Assembly (NCBI RefSeq): GCF_009725995.1
Contig: NZ_RCNS01000003.1
Span: 682,001 to 746,000 of the forward strand
Direction of reading: 5' to 3'
DNA: 64,000 bases
Source of the DNA: Zobellia laminariae
Lineage (GTDB): Bacteria > Bacteroidota > Bacteroidia > Flavobacteriales > Flavobacteriaceae
Shown here: one piece after another, positions 37,301 through 45,819 of the stretch
How the letters are laid out: the number at the start of each line of letters is the position of its first letter
How positions within the stretch are numbered: the first letter of the stretch is position 1
Translations under genes and position numbers: made by a program
The notes under the pieces: model-generated
Told to the model about the DNA's origin: nothing
Database searches by the model: none
The model's input: only the letters and a program-made list of their open reading frames with translations

Positions 37301-37366
37301 TATTATTTAAGCTTTGAAATGGATAAGGGTAAACGGCTTGTATTTAGTATGCTGGTGGATAATTGA
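34343..37366 (+). CDS. Secreted sorbosone-dehydrogenase-like propeller with malectin and PKD domains
   Basis: About 1007 residues from ATG 34343 (an upstream in-frame ATG at 34310 would lengthen a clear signal peptide ending near LQAQ). A glucose/sorbosone-dehydrogenase-like six-bladed propeller covers about 35-590 (LTFGPDGRLYVLEYPGTIYAL). A malectin-like carbohydrate-binding domain follows (FRINSGG, YEVVLHFAEIYW; about 590-735), then two PKD domains (WDFKDGSTSS and WDFGDGSKSS; about 740-920). The end resembles a T9SS type A sorting domain (KIYLHDSSGRIVG). Exported or surface-attached; sugar oxidation is possible but the substrate is unknown. It pairs with the downstream cytochrome lipoprotein. 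Confidence 0.85.
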   Translation: MKFSLKNTYLSSLKWILALFLSLFIGLFFSPLQAQIDFTKSNLNFNGFGSAPITTSLTFGPDGRLYVLEYPGTIYALTIERNASDDYVVIAKEAITGVKSIPNHDDDGTSCSGPSGSCNSRESTGLAVSGTAKNPILYVTSSDFRVGSGSNGGFGDVNLDTNSGVITQLTWNGSTWDIVDLVRGLPRSEENHATNGLEFTTINGNDYLIVAQGGHANGGAPSANFSYLCEYALSGAILSVNLTALEKMPVLNDNGRNYVYNLPTLDDPTRANVNGIIDPNNSSYNGVDINDPWGGNDGLNQAIVVPGGPVQIFSPGYRNPYDLVVTESGAVYTTDNGANGGWGGLPVNEGNATVTNAYDANESGSDSTSAADDGEFMNNTDHLQLITTNKDKYNFGSFYGGHPNPIRANPTGAGLYTAPANLGTVGAVFRTQKYDPNGSTPGSTTNANIALPGNWPPVQTANSVEGDWRGPGIPNPDGPDDDPITTWGTNTNGIDEYTASNFRGAMKGNLLAGSSRGILCRVELKADGTLKNFTPEFLGGIGGNALGVTCNSDSEIFPGTIWAGTLNGKIVVFEPMEGEALTFPFRINSGGPEVSHEGNLFHADDYFFNGQSYTNSSVKIPELYQTERFDSKNNLDYKIPVPNGNYEVVLHFAEIYWGATGGVAGGIGKRVFDVNIEDVLVLDDYDIVADVGSETPVAKTFLVTVSDGELNLNFSALASTGGVNSPKVSAIEILTDSNESPVAIASASPMNGIGPLNVDFTGDNSTDDIEVISYIWDFKDGSTSSLANPKHTFTTSGIYEVELTVQDSEELTNSTTLTITVVDNQNQDTVRGIYASPDNGTAPLEVSFTVLNEVDDVAATSYLWDFGDGSKSSSIMEPSHVFSEKGIYEVSLTIIDAQGLSHSQTTTVTVIDEKTEEESIVGILMKNPVKEMAQVRIVANGTDIVKVIKIYLHDSSGRIVGIYNAKDIVANGLYQIPIAFLSTGQIYYLSFEMDKGKRLVFSMLVDN

Positions 37367-37427
37367 TATACAAAGACAATAGTAATATAAAGTACACCTA
37401 CGTATTTGAAGAGTAGTTTAACACATT

Positions 37428-38663
37428 ATGATAAAGAAAAGACATAGTTTAAAAATAACCTTGGTATTTACATTAGCCATGTTACTTGTTGGACTCTATT
37501 CATGTAATTCGAATCATTTAGACGATTTTGAGGATTACGACATTGATACAGATGGCGATGGAATTTTCGACAGCCAAGAAGCATTAAATGGCACGGACAA
37601 GAACAACCCATGTGATCCTTCGCACGATGTACAATATTCTTCGTTTAACTCATCTAATTTAGTGTGGTTGGCCGGCGACTGCGATGGTGACGGATTAACA
37701 AATGGAGATGAGCTCTCAAAAGGTAATACGCCTTATGGAGACCCTAGAATAAAGGATTTTGCAGTACCTGAATTTCTACCAAACTTATCCGAGCTGAAGT
37801 TATTTAAAGATAATATGTCCGATTTAAAGCTAAACGACAATGTGTATGAATACGGTATGAGTACTCCTCTTTTTACCGATTATTCATATAAACTCCGTGT
37901 AGTAGCTGTACCAAAGGGTACCCAAATGACCTATAAAGGAGGTAACTTATTAGATTTTCCTGATAATACAATACTAGCAAAAACTTTCTATTATCTAAAA
38001 GATGAAAGAGACCCTTCATTAGGAAAAAAATGCATTGAGACTAGAGTCTTAATTAAAAAGAATGGAGAATGGTTGGTTCGTAATTATTTTTGGAACGAGA
38101 ATCAAACCGATGCCGTATTGGATGATGATGCACACGGTCTTCAGGTAGATTGGATTGATGATTTAGGAGTTTCAAAAAAAATAGATTACGTGGTCCCTTC
38201 AAATACTATGTGCGTGCAATGTCACGAACTCAATGAGAAAATTGTACCCATCGGACCAAAAGCTAGAGTAATGAATTTTAATCATAATGGGCAGAATATC
38301 CTTCAATTTTTTAAGGATAATAATATGCTCAACGAAGCTCCTGACGTTTCACAAATTCCTGTTCTTCCTGATTGGTCCGATACGAGTTTATCCCTGGAGG
38401 AACGGGCAAGAGCTTACCTAGATGTAAATTGTGCTCATTGCCATCAAAAAGGGGGCTCCTACAATAGGGATTTTGGAGATAAATTCTATTTTACTTTTGA
38501 AACCCCATTTACTGAAAGTAACATTTATGTAGAGCGTACACAAATTAGTGATAGAATGGGTACTGCTATTCCTGGCTATTTTATGCCCCTAATTGGTACG
38601 AGCATAAAACATGATGAAGGTATTGACCTTATCAACACCTATTTGGATTCTTTGGAGCCTTAA
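37428..38663 (+). CDS. Lipoprotein with TSP3-like calcium repeats and c-type heme motifs
   Basis: A 411-residue lipoprotein (lipobox LVGLYSC near residue 26). Residues 38-100 carry calcium-binding TSP3-like repeats (DTDGDGIFDSQEALNGTD and DCDGDGLTNGDELSKGNT). The main domain matches the SO2930-type diheme cytochrome family, with heme motifs CVQCH (about residue 263) and CAHCH (about residue 335). It could accept electrons from the propeller enzyme encoded 61 bp upstream. The two genes share one regulon promoter, tying an exported oxidation step to the stress circuit. Confidence 0.8.
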   Translation: MIKKRHSLKITLVFTLAMLLVGLYSCNSNHLDDFEDYDIDTDGDGIFDSQEALNGTDKNNPCDPSHDVQYSSFNSSNLVWLAGDCDGDGLTNGDELSKGNTPYGDPRIKDFAVPEFLPNLSELKLFKDNMSDLKLNDNVYEYGMSTPLFTDYSYKLRVVAVPKGTQMTYKGGNLLDFPDNTILAKTFYYLKDERDPSLGKKCIETRVLIKKNGEWLVRNYFWNENQTDAVLDDDAHGLQVDWIDDLGVSKKIDYVVPSNTMCVQCHELNEKIVPIGPKARVMNFNHNGQNILQFFKDNNMLNEAPDVSQIPVLPDWSDTSLSLEERARAYLDVNCAHCHQKGGSYNRDFGDKFYFTFETPFTESNIYVERTQISDRMGTAIPGYFMPLIGTSIKHDEGIDLINTYLDSLEP

Positions 38664-38916
38664 AAGAAGCCAAAAGCAAATTAAATTTCAATTTTAAGGG
38701 AAGTCAATAAACTTTATGCAGAAGCTATGTATCTTTTGAAGCGATACTTACTTGCATTGCTAATCCAGTAGCTCCTTTACAAGTGCTTAAAAAGCTCTAC
38801 ATAAATATTGAATTAGATAGCTTTAGTGAACCTACAAACAAAAGCATAATAGATTGTTTTTTGCACACTAAAAAGTATGCATTAAAATAGTCTCGCACGA
38901 AACCATTAGAAAACAA

Positions 38917-38950
38917 AAAACCTCGTAAATCATGTGATTTACGAGGTTTT
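38917..38950. terminator. Bidirectional hairpin terminator at the left element boundary
   Basis: Perfect 16-bp arms (38917-38932 and 38935-38950) with A and T runs at the ends, working in both directions. The core AAATCA-NN-TGATTT reappears in the hairpin at 57442-57469. Confidence 0.85.
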
Positions 38951-38971
38951 ATTACCATTTGCATGGATTTT

Positions 38972-38984
38972 GTCGGGGTGGCAG
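38972..38984. repeat. Left 13-bp direct repeat, candidate attL
   Basis: gtcggggtggcag, repeated at 57495-57507 in the same orientation. Its reverse complement CTGCCACCCCGAC looks like the 3' end of a tRNA (T-stem/acceptor), a common integrase target, but no tRNA body is present here. Confidence 0.6.
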
Positions 38985-39224
38985 CAAGCCACGTATCGTT
39001 ACAAATAATTGATTTTCAGTATTTTAATCGTACTTATCTAAATCAAACCCCTTTATGGACACTTGATGAAAATAGCAACTTAAGAACGTACTTATTTTGT
39101 GTTATTTACAATATAAAAGTAAGGAATATTTTCATACGATTTCATCTAACCACATTTGGTTGAAAAACGAACCGTTTCGGACCATTAATCAAACACTTTG
39201 TAGGTGAAATCGACACAATACAAA

Positions 39225-39259
39225 TATATGTCGATATTTTTAATTTTTATCGACATATA
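39225..39259. repeat. Inverted repeat with 12-bp arms, possible operator
   Basis: tatatgtcgata (39225-39236) and tatcgacatata (39248-39259) with an 11-nt AT loop, upstream of the first AraC gene and just inside the left boundary. No T tract of terminator type follows; it could be a recombinase or regulator site. Confidence 0.4.
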
Positions 39260-39590
39260 CAAAATTCAATTACAAATCCGAATTATGTAAAAAGTTGTAA
39301 AGTGTCCCATATATAATCAATTGACGTGACTACTAAAAGAGACCGTGTTTAGGACACTCTTGAAAATGTATTGTGTATTCCAAAAGTCATCCTATAATTC
39401 GGCCGTTTGATAGGATATCTAGACATGCTTTTTTATTGATAAGCTTACAATCTTAAATCGATCTTTATATTTTAAATGTTATTCTAGAGTTTGAGCCGGT
39501 CGGTTATAATGTTATTGAAGAAAAGTAAGATATTTCGGATAAAAGATACAAGATTTTTAATTAACTTTAAAACACATGAACCATTGAAAA

Positions 39591-40439
39591 ATGCATACCG
39601 TATACCCAGTTCCAAAAGCATTGTACCCGTTTGTTTCCTTTTTTTATGAAATAAAATGGGAGCGAAAGGAATATGAAGAAGACATCAAGGAATTTGCGCT
39701 GCCAAGTGGTATGGGTTTTATGGTATTTCAGTTTTCCGGTAGGATATACGGTACCATAGGTAATAAAGAGCCCAATGTTCCCAAGTATTATACAATTGGC
39801 CAGCAATTAAATACCTATACCATAAAATCAGATGATGAAACCGTTGAACTTACCGGCGTTGCCTTTAAGCCGGCGGGACTTCGGAAATTATTTGGTTTTG
39901 ATATGAATGCTATGGTCAATAATCCGACGAATACTGCAAATCTCCTCGGTATTGATTTGACAAAGTTTACACAAGAGCTTGAAAAAGCTAGGTGCCCTGA
40001 AGAACGGATTTCAATGGTAGAACAGCTATTGTTAGAAAAGGTTGATAGGGCTATTCAAACCTGCCCCGCGGTTGACATTGCTCTGGATATGATCTACGAT
40101 TCACAGGGGTGTATACAAATACAGGACATTACCGACAAGCTCAACGTGAGCATACGTTATTTTCAAAAGAAATTTAAGGAAGTGACTGGAATTTCACCCT
40201 CAGCATTTAACCGTATAGTGCGCTTCAATAATCTATTCTCTGAATTTAATCTTGGCACTGAAAGTGATTACGCTCGGCTTAGCGCGCTCTTTAATTATTA
40301 TGATTTTTCACATTTTTATAGGGACTTTAAAAAATACTGTGGTGAATCCCCCAGCGAATTCCATATTGAACGGTTCAACTTTATCCAAGAAACATTTATA
40401 AAGGACCCACTCTTCGTAAAATATGCACAAACGATATAG
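39591..40439 (+). CDS. AraC-family transcriptional regulator
   Basis: A 282-residue regulator. The N-terminal domain (about 1-150, beginning with the P-x-x-A-L-Y-P-F-V-S-F-F pattern) is of the DUF6597 type common in Bacteroidetes. The C-terminal AraC HTH domain (about 165-265) shows IQDITDKLNVSIRYFQKKFKEVTGISPSAF and the second helix-turn-helix ending FYRDFKKYCGESPSEF. The ligand is unknown. It resembles the next gene in layout. Confidence 0.9.
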   Translation: MHTVYPVPKALYPFVSFFYEIKWERKEYEEDIKEFALPSGMGFMVFQFSGRIYGTIGNKEPNVPKYYTIGQQLNTYTIKSDDETVELTGVAFKPAGLRKLFGFDMNAMVNNPTNTANLLGIDLTKFTQELEKARCPEERISMVEQLLLEKVDRAIQTCPAVDIALDMIYDSQGCIQIQDITDKLNVSIRYFQKKFKEVTGISPSAFNRIVRFNNLFSEFNLGTESDYARLSALFNYYDFSHFYRDFKKYCGESPSEFHIERFNFIQETFIKDPLFVKYAQTI

Positions 40440-40659
40440 TTTTTAGCTGTTTCTTAAACCAATATTAAAATAGGACGCCTTTTTACATCCTTCCCTGACG
40501 TATTCTTCTTTTCTTCATTCGGCGGTTGACATACTGAATGTTAGCAATTCCCCCCATTATTAGACTAATAATAGATCGAGTTCTCGGAAGACGTTTCGTT
40601 TTTCAGATCGATTCGAATTTCCCCAAAATTGACAAGAATCTAAATCTAATTTTTGAAAT

Positions 40660-41499
40660 ATGGCTTTTCATGAATTTATTACAAAATCGCCCTCTAAGGT
40701 ATTAGTGCCATTCATTTCTTTCTATTTTCAACAAAGATTTTCAGATAATAAACAAGATGATTCCCATCAATTTAGACAAGTTACACTACCTACTGGCTAC
40801 AACTTTATAGGATTTAATTTCTCAAACCCAATAGAATTTGATATTTGGGGTCAATCTTCTTCTCTAGTAAATTATCCTATTTATTTTAGCGGTCAATATG
40901 ATAGTTTATATTCTATTGATTTTTCCCGGAATGCTGATTTATTTGGAGTGGTCTTGCGTCCTACAGCCACGCGTCACTTGACAAAAATGCCCATTAACGA
41001 ATTACGGAATTCTGTAATTGAGGGCGATTACCATATCTCCAAAGACCTTAAGGAACTTCATGAAAAAATCGCCAACACTTCATTTCAGAGACGCATCCAA
41101 CAATTCGAACAATGGTTTATGACCAAATTTAGATCAACCCGGCAAGATGCGGTATTCACAGATTGGGCGGTAGAGGAGATCATTAAACATAAAGGGGTTA
41201 TTACTACAAACATGCTTGCTAAGGAGCTAAAGGTAAGTGAACGGCACTTACAGCGATCTTTTAAAGAACGTATTGGTCTACGACCGCATCAGTACGCTAC
41301 CATTATAAAGATCAATCATATTGTGAATGATTTTAATCGAAACAACATGAATTTGATTGATCTCTTGTGTCATTATCAATATCATGACAAGTCACATTTT
41401 CGTAAGCAGTTTAAAGCGTTAACCCAAACCACTCTTGCTTCTTATCTGGGTTTTCAGAATGAAGCGGCTCAGACATTCTTAAATCAGATTGCCTTTTAG
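40660..41499 (+). CDS. AraC-family transcriptional regulator
   Basis: A 279-residue regulator with a DUF6597-like N-terminal domain (FITKSPSKVLVPFISFYF) and a C-terminal AraC domain (ITTNMLAKELKVSERHLQRSFKERIGLRPHQY and FRKQFKALTQTTLASYL). It is separated by 220 bp from the other AraC gene and precedes two uncharacterised genes that it may control. Distinct from, but related to, 39591-40439. Confidence 0.9.
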   Translation: MAFHEFITKSPSKVLVPFISFYFQQRFSDNKQDDSHQFRQVTLPTGYNFIGFNFSNPIEFDIWGQSSSLVNYPIYFSGQYDSLYSIDFSRNADLFGVVLRPTATRHLTKMPINELRNSVIEGDYHISKDLKELHEKIANTSFQRRIQQFEQWFMTKFRSTRQDAVFTDWAVEEIIKHKGVITTNMLAKELKVSERHLQRSFKERIGLRPHQYATIIKINHIVNDFNRNNMNLIDLLCHYQYHDKSHFRKQFKALTQTTLASYLGFQNEAAQTFLNQIAF

Positions 41500-41674
41500 T
41501 CGTTTTTTTACCCCCCTAGGGCCTTCCTTTTTTTTTAAATTCGATTTAACAAATTATTATTAGAATAAAACTATTTCTGTTTGAATCACAACTTTGACAT
41601 CCCAAATTAAGATTCAAGATAGAATTTCTAATAATATCAAACATTATTATTACTAACGAGTAAAAACTAATGAT

Positions 41675-42418
41675 ATGGGAATTGGAGTAAGATTAGATCA
41701 AATTATATGTGATGCAGAAAGTACTTCTGGTTATACTAAAAGGAGGAGGCGACTTAGGAGAAAACGATTTTCAGATGAGATACAATTGCTAATTGCTGTT
41801 TTTGATAATCCGTCAGGAGAAATGATCGAAACTTACAATTATGTGAAGGGAGATGTTGACAGCGGAGATATATTTAGGCCGGACGACTTGTTTTTAAGAA
41901 CAACCGACTATGAATCGACAGAAATTAAATTGCGATTAATGGCATTGGAAATTGACGGTGTTCGTCAATTAACTAAACTTACAGATAAGAATTATAAAGA
42001 GTGGATTAAATATAAAGGGGGTATTCTTAATTTCATCGAAACCTCTGGCGATCGGGGAGCAGCACATGCAGGTATGATAAGTCCATTAGGTTTAGCTGGT
42101 TTGGGGAGTGTAGCGCCCGATGACCTAATTGCGTACGACGAATTAGTTGTCAATCGTGAACAAATTTCAGGTACTCAAACAATTGACAATATAACTGAAG
42201 AACCATCACCTTTCAGTAGGAGCGTGACATCTGGAGGAACAACTCTAGATAAGGATGGTAAGGTCGTTCCAACGGTCGGAACTTCAGAAGAGCCTATTAG
42301 TGTTTCCAGAAAGCTAGAATTCTCTAGGTCTGTCGCAAATAGGTTGACAGCCTCGATGACCTACAAATCTAAGGAGGCTTTGAGCCAGTACACATTTAAA
42401 TTAACCTTTTCCATTTAA
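41675..42418 (+). CDS. Uncharacterised protein upstream of the large secreted protein
   Basis: A 247-residue protein with no signal peptide. The N-terminus has a very basic stretch (KRRRRLRRKR, residues about 22-31). A small hydrophobic glycine/alanine patch (GMISPLGLAGLGSVAPDD) sits near residue 135. I do not recognise a family. It lies 198 bp before the 814-residue secreted protein, likely the same cargo unit. Confidence 0.6.
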   Translation: MGIGVRLDQIICDAESTSGYTKRRRRLRRKRFSDEIQLLIAVFDNPSGEMIETYNYVKGDVDSGDIFRPDDLFLRTTDYESTEIKLRLMALEIDGVRQLTKLTDKNYKEWIKYKGGILNFIETSGDRGAAHAGMISPLGLAGLGSVAPDDLIAYDELVVNREQISGTQTIDNITEEPSPFSRSVTSGGTTLDKDGKVVPTVGTSEEPISVSRKLEFSRSVANRLTASMTYKSKEALSQYTFKLTFSI

Positions 42419-42615
42419 TAACTACAAGCCATTGTTTCAATTAAATCGATCTCTATTCTATTTTCAATTTTCTCCCATACTTCCAATGAGATCATAATTG
42501 CCGATAAATTCAAGATTTGCCATAAAAATCTATTAGATATACTTTGGTCACCATCCTAACATTACAGTATGCATTGTCCTAAATAGTAGTACTTAATTAA
42601 TGAAGCAAACAAAAT

Positions 42616-45060
42616 ATGAAACATTCAACCTTTACGAATTACTGCATTATTCTAGTTGTCCTTGTTTTTAATATAAATGAAATGAGCGCTCAGAAAAGTT
42701 ATGGAAGTGCATTTGTACATACTAGAAACGACACAAATACGGTCAATTCAAATACGACTTTTATTGACAATCTACTTACAAACAATATGCCTGAGAAGGC
42801 CTTGTTCATCAATAATTATATTCCAGGAGTAGGCCAATACAACAATCATCCAATTGGTGTACGATATCTCCGTGGTAAATGGTGGATTAGTAATCTTGAT
42901 GGTGAGCAAATTCCTAAAGGCAGTAAATTTAATGTCCTTGTTTTACCTCTGGACCACCCTAATGTTTACATACATAAAAACCGTAACAGATCAAATATTC
43001 AAATTTACACGAATTCCTATGACACCAGATTACGCCATCCAAAACTAGACAATAACCCAAATGCCAGGTTCATAGTTTCACAGCAAATAATATTTGGAAA
43101 CACCAATACTGGGCTTATAAAGAATACCAATCCCGTTGGGGTTTATTACAAGAATGGTTATTGGTATATTTTCAATAAAAACAAGGTAAAAATGCCACGT
43201 GATTGTGTATTTAATATTTACATAAATGACGATATAAGTGTAAGTAAGGCTAGAGATAATAATACGGATAATAATCTTAGAAGGGGGTATTTTCCAATAC
43301 TGAATGATTCCACCAAAAAAGCTGAGCATATTGTTTTTGCAACACAAAGATCTATTTCTCCTCGAAATGCCAATGAGAATAATGATGCCATATGGTATTG
43401 GGATTATAAATGGCAAGTTCAAAATTTGGGTGGAGCGCCAATGCCAATAGAAGAAAGCTATAACGTGTTTAAGTACGAGCTGTTTTCAGAATCGCCCAGA
43501 TATCGCATGTACACTCTTAATCAAGATGGTTGGACCCGTGAGCATTTTGAAATACCAATTATCATGAATGACCCTAGTTCTGATGGAAGCGGGAGGCCAA
43601 TTGACATTGAATTTATTGCATATGATGCTGACAAGAATTTGGTGATTGAAGAGGCTTCTTCTAGTAATCTTGCGATAGATAGTGGGTACTTACATGAGCG
43701 AAATGGTTCTAAAAACCTTTCGAAGTTTATTCAGAATCGTTTTAACCAAAACATTGGACTCCTTACTATATCAAATAATTGGAAAGTAACTGTTAAACTT
43801 GATTACGACTTAAACGGGCAAGTTGATCACATGGCTATCCATGATGGTGTACTGGGAAAAACTACCTTTTTTGTTCTGGAAACTGAAGAAGCACTAAGAA
43901 ATTTTGAGGAGCTTCTGAATGGAAGAAATACTTTTTGTCAAATGGGCATAGTAAATGATCTTTCCACGGGAACAGCCAAATTGGGAATAGGGGCGGGCAC
44001 AAATCCCCTTGCCTCAATTCTTGGTTGTGGTAACAATGGGCTAAGCAACACCGGATCGAATAGTGCTGGTTTTGATACTTCATCTCAGTATGGAAACTCA
44101 AAATTAGACAAAGATGATTTTATGGATAACATTTGTAAGGAAGTTTCAGCAAACGGGTTGGGACCAGGATCGGGTCTTGAACAAATTGCAGGTTCTGGAG
44201 AAGCATGGTTTTTTGCCGGAATAGCGACAATGGCAACTGGTGTTATTATGGTCGTTGCGGCACCTGTCGCACTCACTGTAGCTTTCGTGGGAGGAGTGAC
44301 AGTATTGGCCACCGGGGGTGCCATGACTATTAATGGTGCGCAAGAGATTGGGGATAGAGCTCGAGCACAAAGACTTGATGCGCAGGCCGATTATCAAGCT
44401 GCCAATGCAAGAGCGCTTAGTAGGCGGGCTGATGTACTGGAAAGTAGGGGTGACATCGGTATTGCAAATGCCATGCGTGCGAGGTCCGAGGGAGCAATGA
44501 AAGAATCTGAAAGATTAGACAGAGAAGCTAGATCAGAACGAGATTCGCCCACCCCGGGCCCCGAGGGCCAGCCAACCCAAGAGGTCAACTGGCCAAAATA
44601 TTGTGAAAACAGAGCGCGCATGAAAGGTTCTTACGGGCTAGATTCACTTGAGAAAGGGATGGCACAAATGGACTGTCCAAGTCCCTTGGAAAATGTTTCA
44701 GGTATTGCACTAAGCGTGGGAGGGGGCGGCAGTGGCCCTGGACCTAAACCTATTGGGCCATATCAGCCAAACCTAAAAAATCAGATCGACAATGAACTAT
44801 TTTGTCAAAACCACAACGAATACCCTACATTGGGAAGTGTTCTTGAAAGAGTTTGTTCTAATCCAGTAGCTCAACCAGGTAATGAGGGAGAGGGATGTGG
44901 TACAATTACTATTGGTACTGCAGCAGGAACACTTGACGTTGGAGCTTTGGACATCATCGCCCCACAAACCGCAAAACAAGTTAAGAAGATTTTGGATCAA
45001 GTAGTAAATCCGGGTATTCCCTTTATGAAGAATCCAAAAATTCTACGAAGCTATAATTGA
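42616..45060 (+). CDS. Large secreted protein with DUF7452-like repeats
   Basis: An 814-residue protein with a signal peptide (residues about 8-26, ending EMSAQ). Three related beta-rich units fall in about 40-300: HPIGVRYLRGKWWISNLDGEQIP, NPVGVYYKNGYWYIFNKNKVKMP and NDAIWYWDYKWQVQNLGGAPMP. Their NHP-IGV-xY-x-G-x-W-x-I-x-N pattern fits DUF7452-type repeats. The C-terminal half has a Gly/Ser-rich linker, a hydrophobic hairpin (about 535-570) that could insert in a membrane, an alanine/arginine-rich coiled coil, a proline/glycine stretch and four conserved cysteines. This modular layout recalls secreted effectors; no toxin domain is recognised. Confidence 0.75.
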   Translation: MKHSTFTNYCIILVVLVFNINEMSAQKSYGSAFVHTRNDTNTVNSNTTFIDNLLTNNMPEKALFINNYIPGVGQYNNHPIGVRYLRGKWWISNLDGEQIPKGSKFNVLVLPLDHPNVYIHKNRNRSNIQIYTNSYDTRLRHPKLDNNPNARFIVSQQIIFGNTNTGLIKNTNPVGVYYKNGYWYIFNKNKVKMPRDCVFNIYINDDISVSKARDNNTDNNLRRGYFPILNDSTKKAEHIVFATQRSISPRNANENNDAIWYWDYKWQVQNLGGAPMPIEESYNVFKYELFSESPRYRMYTLNQDGWTREHFEIPIIMNDPSSDGSGRPIDIEFIAYDADKNLVIEEASSSNLAIDSGYLHERNGSKNLSKFIQNRFNQNIGLLTISNNWKVTVKLDYDLNGQVDHMAIHDGVLGKTTFFVLETEEALRNFEELLNGRNTFCQMGIVNDLSTGTAKLGIGAGTNPLASILGCGNNGLSNTGSNSAGFDTSSQYGNSKLDKDDFMDNICKEVSANGLGPGSGLEQIAGSGEAWFFAGIATMATGVIMVVAAPVALTVAFVGGVTVLATGGAMTINGAQEIGDRARAQRLDAQADYQAANARALSRRADVLESRGDIGIANAMRARSEGAMKESERLDREARSERDSPTPGPEGQPTQEVNWPKYCENRARMKGSYGLDSLEKGMAQMDCPSPLENVSGIALSVGGGGSGPGPKPIGPYQPNLKNQIDNELFCQNHNEYPTLGSVLERVCSNPVAQPGNEGEGCGTITIGTAAGTLDVGALDIIAPQTAKQVKKILDQVVNPGIPFMKNPKILRSYN

Positions 45061-45267
45061 AATAATGGGATATTAAGCACAAGAAACTATTATACTTCAA
45101 ATATTGGGTTCAATGAAATATCGTGGTTTGATAAAACCAATGCTTTTTGGGACTTAAGCTATTTGTCGAAAACAATTATAAGATCGCCAAATCTCATCAT
45201 AGAATCCCTATGACCAATTTTTCATCTAGCCCAAATCTTACCATAACTTAACTGCGCGTGGATCCTG

Positions 45268-45335
45268 TGGAATTTCTTCCGCGTTCCGGCAGATAAGCCT
45301 GCCTGCCGGCAGGCAGGCGAAGAGAAGAAATTCCA
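45268..45335. repeat. Nested palindromic hairpin between convergent genes
   Basis: A perfect 22-bp palindrome of GCCTGCCT units (45297-45318) lies inside perfect outer arms (tggaatttcttc 45268-45279, gaagaaattcca 45324-45335). It separates the secreted-protein gene from the leftward mobilization genes and may terminate both; the same GCAGGCAGG motif recurs at 48520-48533. Confidence 0.6.
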
Positions 45336-45347
45336 TAGGGCGCAGCC

Positions 45348-45815
45348 CTACTCTTGATTTGGAACGCTATCCTTCCGTTTGGCCCACCTTTTAAAATCCT
45401 TATAGATAATCTCATGGTCTTCGAAATACCCTTTTGCTTTGCCTAGTCCTTCTTCTTTGCCTTTAGCTACTGCGGCTTCCTTTTTTCGTTCATAGTTGAC
45501 GAAATAGTAACCTAAATAACTGAACGCAACGGTGTTTAGACACATGACTATGTATATCACCGCAACCTCCCATTTTGGTGTCCATCGGGACTTCTCAATC
45601 TTTTCCAGGACTTCCTCCATTCGTTTTTCATAGGTAGTTATTGATTCCTTTTGTGTCCTAAGAAAACCCTTTAGAAGAAATTCCAAACTTGAAGTATCTG
45701 TTTGGAATTTTAGGTTGTTGAACTCTTCGGAAAGTTCTTCCAATTTCTTAATGGACTTATTGAACCCAGATATTTCTTGGGTGAGCACTTCCATAATTTC
45801 GTCCATTTTTGCCAT
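45348..45815 (-). CDS. Mobilization-region membrane protein with coiled coil
   Basis: A 155-residue protein. Residues 1-85 form a coiled coil (heptad-like KKLEELSEEFNNLK), followed by one transmembrane helix (about 93-113) and a charged tail. It is encoded 4 bp after the relaxase in the same transcript, a position usual for accessory proteins in Bacteroidetes mobilizable elements. It could tether the relaxosome to the membrane; that is inference. Confidence 0.65.
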   Translation of the reverse strand: MAKMDEIMEVLTQEISGFNKSIKKLEELSEEFNNLKFQTDTSSLEFLLKGFLRTQKESITTYEKRMEEVLEKIEKSRWTPKWEVAVIYIVMCLNTVAFSYLGYYFVNYERKKEAAVAKGKEEGLGKAKGYFEDHEIIYKDFKRWAKRKDSVPNQE

Positions 45816-45819
45816 GATC

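Larger units (their letters stand above)
38664..39590. other. Long intergenic region spanning the left element boundary
   Basis: About 930 bases without a convincing gene. It holds a strong hairpin terminator (38917-38950), the left 13-bp repeat (38972-38984) and a 12-bp-arm inverted repeat (39225-39259). A 66-codon frame at 38963-39163 crosses the repeat and has no protein-like features. Confidence 0.6.

Noticed and set aside
38972..38984. tRNA gene at the left element boundary
   Set aside because: Only the last 13 bases of a tRNA-like 3' end are present; no anticodon or D-arm can be built on either side, and the same holds at 57495.
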